This document shows positions 7,219 to 13,682 of a DNA stretch of 17,976 nucleotides, one piece after another. Positions within the stretch are counted from its first letter, which is position 1, and the number at the start of each line of letters is the position of its first letter. Location: assembly GCA_025450095.1 (NCBI GenBank), contig JANWID010000114.1:1-17976 (forward strand), in the 5' to 3' direction. Source of the stretch: Bacteroidia bacterium (GTDB lineage: Bacteria; Bacteroidota; Bacteroidia; AKYH767-A; OLB10). The translations under genes and the position numbers were made by a program. The notes below the pieces were generated by a model. The model saw nothing but the letters and a program-made list of their open reading frames with translations, had not been told where the DNA came from and ran no database searches.

Positions 7219-7767
7219 ATGACCCGATCCATTTATTCATTCCTTTTCAGAATCACCGGCTGGAAAGTGCGTGGTTCCGTTCCAAGATCACTCCGTCAGT
7301 TTGTTGTTATTGTTGCGCCGCATACCAGCAACTGGGATTTTTTTGTAGGACTTGCCGCACGGAGTCTTCTTGACCTGGATGACACTTATTATATAGCTAA
7401 AAAGGAATTATTCAGGCCTCCTTTTGGATGGATTTTCAGGAAGCTGGGTGGTTTCCCCGTCGACCGTTCCAAAAATACCAACCTGGTAGATGCAGTTACT
7501 GAACTGTTTCAAAAATATCCCCGCTTTTCGATCGCCATAACGCCCGAAGGTACACGCAGCCATGCGACCAAATGGAAAACTGGTTTTTATTATATCGCAC
7601 TCAAAGCACATATACCCATCGTTATGGTTGGTTTTAACTATGCGGAAAAAACAGTTACCGTTGAAGATCCTTTTATGCCAACAGGAAATGCGGAACAGGA
7701 TATAGCTTTCATGATGTCGCATTACCGGAAAATTCCAGGTAAGTTCCCCGAAAAAGGAGTCACCTAG
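7219..7767 (+). CDS. PlsC-like 1-acyl-glycerol-3-phosphate acyltransferase family protein
   Basis: This family moves an acyl group from acyl-CoA or acyl-ACP onto a glycerophosphate or related acceptor at the inner face of the membrane, usually in phospholipid synthesis. The 182-residue product shows the four-block pattern: the catalytic HX4D box as HTSNWD at 35-40, the second block around RKLGGFPVDRS with the key Arg at 83, the third block ITPEGTRS at 107-114, and the fourth around AHIPIVMVGF at 130-139. It is shorter than typical PlsC proteins (roughly 240) and lacks an obvious long N-terminal membrane helix, so it may act on another acceptor than lysophosphatidate. Its stop codon overlaps the stop of the convergent helicase gene in a shared CTAG. 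The acyltransferase fold is well supported; the substrate is not. Confidence 0.87.
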   Translation: MTRSIYSFLFRITGWKVRGSVPRSLRQFVVIVAPHTSNWDFFVGLAARSLLDLDDTYYIAKKELFRPPFGWIFRKLGGFPVDRSKNTNLVDAVTELFQKYPRFSIAITPEGTRSHATKWKTGFYYIALKAHIPIVMVGFNYAEKTVTVEDPFMPTGNAEQDIAFMMSHYRKIPGKFPEKGVT

Positions 7768-9185
7768 GTATTAAAAAACCGTTCATTAAAATTTACCAGG
7801 TACACTTTTTCAGTAGCACGGGTAAGAGCCGTATAGAGCCAGCGTAAATATCCTGTATCAATCATTTCTTCTGTCAGGTAGCCCTGGTCAATGAATACAT
7901 ATTTCCATTGACCGCCTTGTGCTTTATGACACGTAACAGCATATGCGAATTTTATCTGTAGCGCCTGGAACCATTCATCCTTTGAAAAAGCTGCGAATTT
8001 CGCAGTTTTTGAGTTGGCATCCGGATAAGAATCTCCGACATTCTGGAACAGACGATGGGTTTGCTCCGTTGTTAGTGCAGGCGATTCGGTATAAATGCTG
8101 TCGAGAATTATTTTCAGTTCTATCGCCGGTTGAGAGGGATAATCAACCATTTCAACTGCAATCTCAGCGAAACGGAAACCAAATTTTTCACGGATTCCCA
8201 TTACTCGTGTAACTTTCAGCATATCCCCATTTGCAATAAATCCGGCAGGGGATTCCGGTTCCAGCCAATAATAATTATTTTTTACACACATGATGTAATC
8301 GCCGGCATTGATTTCATCTTCAAACCACAATCCTGAATATCGGATCTGCCTGTTATAATTATTTGCACTCCTGTTTGAACGACAGATAACAACCACATCC
8401 TCCGGACCGGGATGGCTGTACTTTGATCCAAGTATTTCACCGAGTTCATGTCCCATAATTCTTTCCACGTCAGGAAAATCACTGCGAAAAAAAATATTTT
8501 TTCCATTTGCAATAATTTCATTACGCACCATAGTAGCTTGTTCCAAAACACCGGAATATTTTTCCTGCCGTACAACTTCTGTAAGTTCATAATGCCCTGC
8601 TCGCAGACCATACGTACGGGTAAGTGTTTTAATATCGAGTGCCGGACTTTCCACTTGTCCAACAGGCGGTAATTGCGCATTATCTCCAACCAATAACAAA
8701 CGGCAATTTTCTCCTGCTTTAACATACGTTATCAGATCCGAAAGCAAATTGATCCGGTCGTGCATTGATTTGCCGGTATCCGCTATCATCGAAGCTTCAT
8801 CAACAATAAAAAGCGTATTTGAATGCTGATTTGGTGCCAGCGAATAATGAATCCAGTTACCATCCTGCTGACGTGGACGATAAATCTTCCGGTGAATGGT
8901 ATATGCTGTTTTCTGTGCGTATAATGACATAACTTTAGCTGCTCTTCCGGTGGGCGCCAACAGAAATGTCCTTATTCCCGTACCTTTCAAGCCCCTGACC
9001 AACGCACTGACTAAGGTTGTTTTCCCCGTTCCGGCATAGCCTTTTAGCAGATAAGTATCTCCTGAACCGCTTTTTGCAATAAAATTTGAAATCCGTTTCA
9101 AGGCTTCATCCTGGCCCGCAGTCGGAGCATGTGACATACAAGACCTTACTCTCTGTAAAATGTCTTCAAAAACCACGGGTATCAT
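7764..9185 (-). CDS. RecD-like ATP-dependent DNA helicase (SF1B)
   Basis: This is a superfamily 1 DNA helicase of the RecD/Dda type, probably acting in repair or recombination. From the ATG at 9185 (473 residues) the motifs appear in order: Walker A GYAGTGKTT at 49-57, motif Ia APTGRAA at 78-84, Walker B FIVDEASM at 126-133, motif III LLLVGDNAQLPPVG at 163-176, the VVRQ motif at 204-207, the UvrD_C_2-type VTCHKAQG at 417-424 and motif VI YTALTRATEK at 451-460. The longest reading frame begins at a TTG at 9245. The ATG at 9185 is preferred because it is a standard codon, the added 20 residues look unrelated, and the upstream stretch holds a promoter element of the opposite gene. No recB or recC is nearby, so it is not called recD. 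The gene converges on the acyltransferase gene with stop codons overlapping. Confidence 0.88.
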   Translation of the reverse strand: MIPVVFEDILQRVRSCMSHAPTAGQDEALKRISNFIAKSGSGDTYLLKGYAGTGKTTLVSALVRGLKGTGIRTFLLAPTGRAAKVMSLYAQKTAYTIHRKIYRPRQQDGNWIHYSLAPNQHSNTLFIVDEASMIADTGKSMHDRINLLSDLITYVKAGENCRLLLVGDNAQLPPVGQVESPALDIKTLTRTYGLRAGHYELTEVVRQEKYSGVLEQATMVRNEIIANGKNIFFRSDFPDVERIMGHELGEILGSKYSHPGPEDVVVICRSNRSANNYNRQIRYSGLWFEDEINAGDYIMCVKNNYYWLEPESPAGFIANGDMLKVTRVMGIREKFGFRFAEIAVEMVDYPSQPAIELKIILDSIYTESPALTTEQTHRLFQNVGDSYPDANSKTAKFAAFSKDEWFQALQIKFAYAVTCHKAQGGQWKYVFIDQGYLTEEMIDTGYLRWLYTALTRATEKVYLVNFNERFFNT

Positions 9186-9252
9186 CAGGGGTTTAAAATA
9201 CAGCAAATTTCCGGTTCCGTGCCTTCCAGGTAAAGCTTTTATCAAATTATTG

Positions 9253-9260
9253 TAGCTTTG
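9253..9260 (+). promoter_or_regulatory. Putative -7 element for the DUF3822-rsmD-coaD operon
   Basis: TAGCTTTG matches TAnnTTTG exactly, 47 bases before the ATG at 9308. It is the only such match before this gene cluster. Confidence 0.6.
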
Positions 9261-9307
9261 CCACCAATGGGGTTTTCCGGGTATTTTTTACTCATAGCAA
9301 TGCAACG

Positions 9308-10177
9308 ATGGCAGAAACGGGCAATATTATAAAAGCAAATAGGAAACTGATGGATCCTGTTTTCAGGGATGGTATTCCTGAAATGCATGACTTGTATATT
9401 TATATTGGTGAGGATGAATTTTCTTTCGCGGTTGCCGATAAAAATCTTAGGAAATTTATTGCGCTGGAATCATACAAGTTGCAGGATGAAAATTTGAAAT
9501 CTCAGCTTGACAGAATCCGGTCCGATTCAGAATTATTGTCTATTGAAAATTACAGGAAAGTGATTTGCTGTTCGGGATACCGGAAATCAACACTTGTACC
9601 AGGACCGTTATATGAGTCTGAAAATGCAAGCAAACATCTTTATTTTTCACATCCGCAACAAGCCGGTGAAGTAATAATGACCGATGAAATACTCCAGCTG
9701 GAAGCCCGTAATATTTTTTCAGTACCGGGAGCTTGTTTTGAAACGATTCAAAGCTGGTTCAGGCATGTTGAAATGCATCATACTTCCACTTCCATAATTG
9801 AATACCTGCTGACAACAAACAGGAATAAAAAAGATGAAATAGTCACAGTGAATGTACACTCGACTTTCATGGAAATTATTGTAATTAAAAGCCGTGTGCT
9901 TTTAATGTACAATAGTTTTAATTATGAATCACCGGAGGAATTTGTGTATTACCTGCTTTTTGTTTGTGAACAGCTGCATCTCAATCCCGATCATGTACTG
10001 GTGCATTTTGCAGGTGAAATCGAAAAAAATTCTACACTCTTCCAGCTTTCCTGCCGGTATATTCGTCATACAGAAGTTGTTTCACGTCCCGAAATTCTTG
10101 ATTACAGCAATGTGCTTACTGAATTGCCCTCACCTCTTCATTATAATTTGTTCAGCCAGGTCATTTGCGCATTATAA
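9308..10177 (+). CDS. DUF3822 family protein, function unknown
   Basis: The 289-residue protein looks like DUF3822, a family I know only from Bacteroidota. Visible features are the early strand pattern MHDLYIYIGEDEFSFAVAD (about residues 25-43), a second similar block DEIVTVNVHSTFMEIIVIKSRVLLMYNSFNY (about 176-206, interrupted by turns), and a Cys/His-rich tail region. Two such beta-rich halves recall the duplicated fold of actin-like ATPases. I recall a structure of a family member described as actin-like, but the usual phosphate-loop motifs (DxGxT) are not obvious here, so ATP binding is unproven. No signal peptide or membrane helix is seen. Its last 13 bases overlap rsmD, implying translational coupling, and coaD follows, a gene order I know from other Bacteroidota. 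A role near ribosome or cofactor metabolism is only guessed from context. Confidence 0.8.
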   Translation: MAETGNIIKANRKLMDPVFRDGIPEMHDLYIYIGEDEFSFAVADKNLRKFIALESYKLQDENLKSQLDRIRSDSELLSIENYRKVICCSGYRKSTLVPGPLYESENASKHLYFSHPQQAGEVIMTDEILQLEARNIFSVPGACFETIQSWFRHVEMHHTSTSIIEYLLTTNRNKKDEIVTVNVHSTFMEIIVIKSRVLLMYNSFNYESPEEFVYYLLFVCEQLHLNPDHVLVHFAGEIEKNSTLFQLSCRYIRHTEVVSRPEILDYSNVLTELPSPLHYNLFSQVICAL

Positions 10178-10722
10178 GCGGAAAATATAAAGGACATGTA
10201 ATCCGGCCCCCGGGAAATCTGCCGGTGCGCCCCACCACCGATTTTGCAAAAACCGGGCTTTTCAATATGCTTGAGAATCGTTTCAATCTTGACGAAATGG
10301 ATGCAGTGGATCTTTTCTGTGGTACAGGGAGCATAAGTCTTGAATTAATTTCTAGAGGATGTATGCATGTGACTGCCGTCGACCAGGATCCAAAATGCAT
10401 CACTTTTTTAAGGAATTTCGCATCAAAGCTAGCTATTGACAATCTCACTGCATTACGGTCTGAGACTTTATATTATCTTAAAAAATTAACCGCTCCTGTC
10501 GGTTTGATCTTTGCGGATCCGCCATTTGGTACCACATTATATGAATCCTTACATGAAATAATCTCGGAGCGTAAGCTCATTAAACCAGGTGGTGTATTTA
10601 TTATGGAACATACATCAAGGTCGGATTACAGTAATCTCGGGGGCTTTGATTTTTCGAGAAAGTATGGTAACGTTACTTTTAGTTTTTTTAACTTAGGACC
10701 TGAGATGCATCTATTATCATGA
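10165..10722 (+). CDS. rsmD: 16S rRNA (guanine(966)-N(2))-methyltransferase RsmD
   Basis: RsmD methylates N2 of G966 in 16S rRNA using S-adenosylmethionine during small-subunit assembly. The 185 residues have the family layout: the N-terminal RIISGKYKG at 2-10, the RPTT motif at 22-25, the SAM-binding DLFCGTGSISLE at 49-60, an acidic ribose contact in AVDQDP at 71-76 and the catalytic DPPF at 118-121. The start is a TTG at 10165, chosen because family members begin MRIIxG and no ATG is available at that place. It lies inside the end of the DUF3822 gene (13-base overlap), so initiation probably depends on ribosomes finishing that gene. The stop overlaps the coaD start as ATGA. Confidence 0.92.
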   Translation: MRIISGKYKGHVIRPPGNLPVRPTTDFAKTGLFNMLENRFNLDEMDAVDLFCGTGSISLELISRGCMHVTAVDQDPKCITFLRNFASKLAIDNLTALRSETLYYLKKLTAPVGLIFADPPFGTTLYESLHEIISERKLIKPGGVFIMEHTSRSDYSNLGGFDFSRKYGNVTFSFFNLGPEMHLLS

Positions 10723-11183
10723 CACGAATAGCAGTATTTCCAGGTTCATTCGATCCACTAACACTGGGGCATGTCGATATCATCACGCGCGGACTGCTGA
10801 TATTCGATCGCGTTTTGGTTGGCATCGGGAACAATGCAGAAAAAAAATACATGTTTCCGCTTTCCGACCGCGAAACATGGTTGAAAAATGCCTTTCATGG
10901 TGAATCACGGGTTGAAGTGCATTCATACAATGGACTGACAGTAGATTTCTGCAAAAAAGTGAATGCAAATTTTATTCTGCGTGGTCTTCGAAATGCCGCC
11001 GATTTCGAATTTGAAAAAGCAATTGCACATATGAATTCAGGAATTTCTGATCAGATCGAAACTGTTTTTATCCTCTCTGATCTGAAATACAATGCACTTT
11101 CTTCTTCCATAATCCGTGATATTATCCGGAACGGTGGTAACGCGGAAAAATTCCTGCCTGCTTCTGTTAAAATTGCTCAATAA
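10719..11183 (+). CDS. coaD: Phosphopantetheine adenylyltransferase
   Basis: CoaD transfers AMP from ATP to 4'-phosphopantetheine, giving dephospho-CoA, the fourth step of CoA synthesis. The 154-residue product has the nucleotidyltransferase signature at its start, AVFPGSFDPLTLGHVDI, with the catalytic His at 18 in the T/HxGH motif, KKYMFPL around 42-48 for phosphate contacts, FILRGLRN around 86-93, and the C-terminal SSSIIRDI block equivalent to ISSTxVR. Length is normal for the family (about 160). The ATG at 10719 overlaps the rsmD stop by four bases (ATGA), so the two are translationally coupled. Only 4 bases separate its stop from the stop of the convergent sugar-kinase gene, and no terminator hairpin is visible between them. 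Confidence 0.95.
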   Translation: MTRIAVFPGSFDPLTLGHVDIITRGLLIFDRVLVGIGNNAEKKYMFPLSDRETWLKNAFHGESRVEVHSYNGLTVDFCKKVNANFILRGLRNAADFEFEKAIAHMNSGISDQIETVFILSDLKYNALSSSIIRDIIRNGGNAEKFLPASVKIAQ

Positions 11184-11187
11184 TTTT

Positions 11188-12045
11188 TCAGGTTGGGATT
11201 TTACCCCCATTCAGAAAATAAGCAGCGAGACCATTAACCGGTTTCTGAATAATGTTTCCGGTTATAATCTTTTTCTCATTGGCTATTTCCGAAATAACAT
11301 CCCTGAAATACCACGCAATTGAACCTACGAAATGAACCGGTAACGATCTGCTTTCTTTATAGCTGAGAACGTTTGTATCAAAAAATTCAAGCATACCTGA
11401 ACGGATTAACCTGGCAATAAAAGGATGTTCCCGGTGCTCGGTTAAGAAAGGCGCAAAAGAAGCAAGAAAAACATTGGGATGATTTTCGCTGTAAACCTTG
11501 CCCAGGATGCTCTCTTTATCAAGACTGTATTTTAAACGGAAAGCTTCGAGAAGATCTCCCGGCAGAATCCTGTAAAGATACCATGCCACCAATTTTTTTC
11601 CGTAATAGCTTCCGCTCCCTTCATCGCCGATCACATAGCCAAGACCGTGACGACTATCCATGACTGCATTTCCGTTAAAATAACAAATATTGGAACCGGT
11701 TCCCAGGATACAGGCAATCCCTGGTTTACCATCACAAACAGATAAGGCTGTTCCCAACATATCATGTTCAACAGTTACTGTCGCGTTTTTAAAAAAATTT
11801 CTAAGGGGTGCGGCCACTATTTCATTCCTTTCAGGGCTTGAACAACCCGCACCGAAAAAATACACCGTTGTCACCTGATCGCGGATACTGGAAATTTCTG
11901 CTCCTGAATTCAACTCATTCAGAATAAAATCAAAATCATGAAAAAAGGGATTGAATCCCCGGGTATGAAATTCCGTTTTTATTTTTCCGCTCTCTCCTAA
12001 AATCCAGTCAGCTTTGGTAGATCCGCTATCGGCGATCAATATCAT
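11188..12045 (-). CDS. BadF/BadG/BcrA/BcrD-family ATPase, likely N-acetylglucosamine kinase
   Basis: This is a sugar kinase of the ASKHA fold (285 residues). The phosphate-1 loop is DSGSTKADW at 6-14, the phosphate-2 loop is CILGTGSN near 110-117, and the adenosine block is HFVGSIAWYF in the last quarter. FGAGCSS and GYVIGDEGSGSYYGKK lie between them and resemble N-acetylglucosamine kinases more than the radical enzyme activators of the same superfamily, which need Cys ligands for an Fe-S cluster. Its expected reaction is phosphorylation of an amino sugar. It follows pfkA by 15 bases on the same strand and is probably cotranscribed, which fits feeding sugars into glycolysis. The exact sugar is inferred. 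Confidence 0.82.
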   Translation of the reverse strand: MILIADSGSTKADWILGESGKIKTEFHTRGFNPFFHDFDFILNELNSGAEISSIRDQVTTVYFFGAGCSSPERNEIVAAPLRNFFKNATVTVEHDMLGTALSVCDGKPGIACILGTGSNICYFNGNAVMDSRHGLGYVIGDEGSGSYYGKKLVAWYLYRILPGDLLEAFRLKYSLDKESILGKVYSENHPNVFLASFAPFLTEHREHPFIARLIRSGMLEFFDTNVLSYKESRSLPVHFVGSIAWYFRDVISEIANEKKIITGNIIQKPVNGLAAYFLNGGKIPT

Positions 12046-12060
12046 AATTCGGCAGTTTAA

Positions 12061-13047
12061 TTAAATAGCAAGAATTCTCGAAAAACGCAGCAGCTCTTTA
12101 TCCATCGGACTATGTTGTTTAACTGCTTTTTTAAAGTCGGTAAAGTGGATTTTATTATTGAGTATCCCTGCCATCTTTCCGTTTTCACCCTGGATTAATG
12201 CTTCAGTCGCTACAATACCCAGCCGGCTTCCCAGCATCCGGTCGAAAACTGTTGGACTTCCTCCTCGCTGCACATGTCCCAATATAGTAACTCTTGTATC
12301 GAAGGATGGGAATTTTTCATTTACCTGGCGGGCAATCTGAGTAGCGCCTCCCGCATCATCCCCTTCACAAACAATCACAATGCTGGACGATTTTTGATTG
12401 TGTGCTCCTTTCTGAAGCAATGCGATCAGTTGATCAATATCTGTTTCTTCTTCAGGCAAAAGTATAGCCTCTGCTCCCCCTGAAATACCAGTCCATAAAG
12501 CGATATACCCGGCATCGCGACCCATCACTTCAACAAAGAATAAACGATCATGAGAAGCTGCGGTATCGCGTATTTTATCGACGGCACTTACTGCAGTATT
12601 TACTGCCGTATCAAATCCCAGCGTATAGTCCGTACCGTAAAGATCATTATCAATTGTTCCGGGAATACCGATGCAGGGAATATTAAATTCAGAATTAAAT
12701 TGTTCAGCACCCCTGAAAGTTCCATCACCTCCAATAGCAATCAACCCGTCAATGCCAGCAAGTTGCAAATTTTTTCCAGCTTTGCTTCTGCCTTCGGGAT
12801 CCATAAACGTTTTGCTCCGGGCCGATTTAAGAATCGTTCCTCCACGATGAATAATATTGCTTACAGACCTGGCATTCATTTCTGAAAAATCATTGTCGAT
12901 CATACCCTGGTACCCGTGCATGATTCCGGTAATTTTAATTTTATGAAAAATAGCTGTGCGAACAACTGCCCTGATGCAGGCATTCATTCCAGGACTGTCA
13001 CCTCCAGATGTAAAAACTCCAATATGTTTTATTGCCTTTTGTGCCAT
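12061..13047 (-). CDS. pfkA: ATP-dependent 6-phosphofructokinase
   Basis: PfkA phosphorylates fructose 6-phosphate to the 1,6-bisphosphate, the committed step of glycolysis. Counting from the ATG at 13047 (328 residues), motifs are GGDSPGMN at 15-22, GGDGT at 106-110, PGTIDND at 129-135 with the catalytic Asp at 133, MGRDAGYIAL near 176-185 and GHVQRGGSP in the C-terminal half. Gly at the third-last place of GGDGT and Gly in PGTIDND are the ATP-type residues; PPi-dependent enzymes carry GGDD and PKTIDND. The longest frame starts one codon earlier at a GTG (13050); the ATG is the natural start. Length is typical for the 320-residue bacterial enzymes. It heads a two-gene unit with the sugar kinase. 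Confidence 0.95.
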   Translation of the reverse strand: MAQKAIKHIGVFTSGGDSPGMNACIRAVVRTAIFHKIKITGIMHGYQGMIDNDFSEMNARSVSNIIHRGGTILKSARSKTFMDPEGRSKAGKNLQLAGIDGLIAIGGDGTFRGAEQFNSEFNIPCIGIPGTIDNDLYGTDYTLGFDTAVNTAVSAVDKIRDTAASHDRLFFVEVMGRDAGYIALWTGISGGAEAILLPEEETDIDQLIALLQKGAHNQKSSSIVIVCEGDDAGGATQIARQVNEKFPSFDTRVTILGHVQRGGSPTVFDRMLGSRLGIVATEALIQGENGKMAGILNNKIHFTDFKKAVKQHSPMDKELLRFSRILAI

Positions 13048-13064
13048 CACCCTTAAACAGTTCC

Positions 13065-13072
13065 CGAAAGTA
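13065..13072 (-). promoter_or_regulatory. Possible -7 element of the pfkA promoter
   Basis: On the minus strand TACTTTCG differs from TAnnTTTG at one base and lies 17 bases before the ATG at 13047. The position is good, but the match is imperfect. Confidence 0.35.
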
Positions 13073-13204
13073 AGGATTCAGTATCAGATGTGGAAAATCA
13101 ACCTGAAAAGCAATGTATCTTTTTGGATTTCAGCAATTAATAATTTTTCACTAGCGGTTACTAATAAAAACAGTAAAAATGTTCCTGTTAGTGAACTTAT
13201 TAAC

Positions 13205-13212
13205 TAAGTTTG
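13205..13212 (+). promoter_or_regulatory. Putative -7 element for the small secreted protein and T9SS protein genes
   Basis: TAAGTTTG matches TAnnTTTG exactly, 52 bases before the ATG at 13265. The 214-base gap with divergent pfkA (13048-13264) otherwise holds AT-rich DNA and the short inverted repeat GTTC/GAAC near 13181-13196; I see no other element in it. Confidence 0.55.
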
Positions 13213-13264
13213 CTTTTCCTTAAGTTTTCTCAAACATAATCAATCTATAACTAAAAAAAACAGT

Positions 13265-13654
13265 ATGAAAAAAGCAGGTTTATTTGTTAAGCTGGGATTT
13301 GTGGCTTTGGCTGCAACCTTCTGGTCCTGTGCGGTAATGGCTCAGTCTGGTGCCAAGTACCCAGGCAGAAAAGATACCGGCACCCTTTCCGATGCCCAGG
13401 TAAAAAGTCTTCGGATAGAGCAGGCACAAACATCAAATCAGATGTCTGTAGTAAAATCAAAAGTTGATCCGCGCCTTGCCGCGAAATCACGTGGCGGTGT
13501 AACTGTTGCGCGTACTGGTAATACAGGGCGGAATTGCACTTCTAAATCGACCATGAAACCCTATTCGATCACCCGGGAAAACTTCAACAAAATGCCATTG
13601 GATCGCCAGCAATTTGTGCTGAGCCACTCCGATAAATATACAATTGTTGATTAA
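13265..13654 (+). CDS. Small secreted protein, function unknown
   Basis: The 129-residue product has a Sec signal peptide (KK near the start, hydrophobic core about residues 7-24, likely cut after AMA before Gln 27). The mature protein is basic and low in hydrophobic residues. It begins with a Ser/Lys-rich stretch and ends in a compact motif, YSITRENFNKMPLDRQQF then VLSHSDKYTIVD, that looks like a conserved C-terminal domain in Bacteroidota secreted proteins, though I cannot name it. A single Cys near residue 97 lies before this domain. It has a clear promoter candidate, and the T9SS cargo gene starts 28 bases after its stop, so the two are probably cotranscribed. The role is unknown. Confidence 0.78.
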   Translation: MKKAGLFVKLGFVALAATFWSCAVMAQSGAKYPGRKDTGTLSDAQVKSLRIEQAQTSNQMSVVKSKVDPRLAAKSRGGVTVARTGNTGRNCTSKSTMKPYSITRENFNKMPLDRQQFVLSHSDKYTIVD

Positions 13655-13682
13655 TTCCGCACAAACTTAAAAACTGCAAACG

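Noticed and set aside
8282..8725. Open frame of 147 codons inside the helicase gene, same strand, other frame
   Set aside because: It lies wholly within a well-conserved helicase coding region and has odd composition for a protein.
9186..9245. Longer TTG start (9245) for the helicase
   Set aside because: An ATG at 9185 fits better, and the extra 20 residues have no visible conservation to support them.
11116..11322. Open frame running from the end of coaD into the sugar-kinase region
   Set aside because: It overlaps two certain genes in other frames and has no family resemblance.
13048..13050. GTG start for pfkA one codon before the ATG
   Set aside because: ATG at 13047 is the normal start codon and gives the usual N-terminus.
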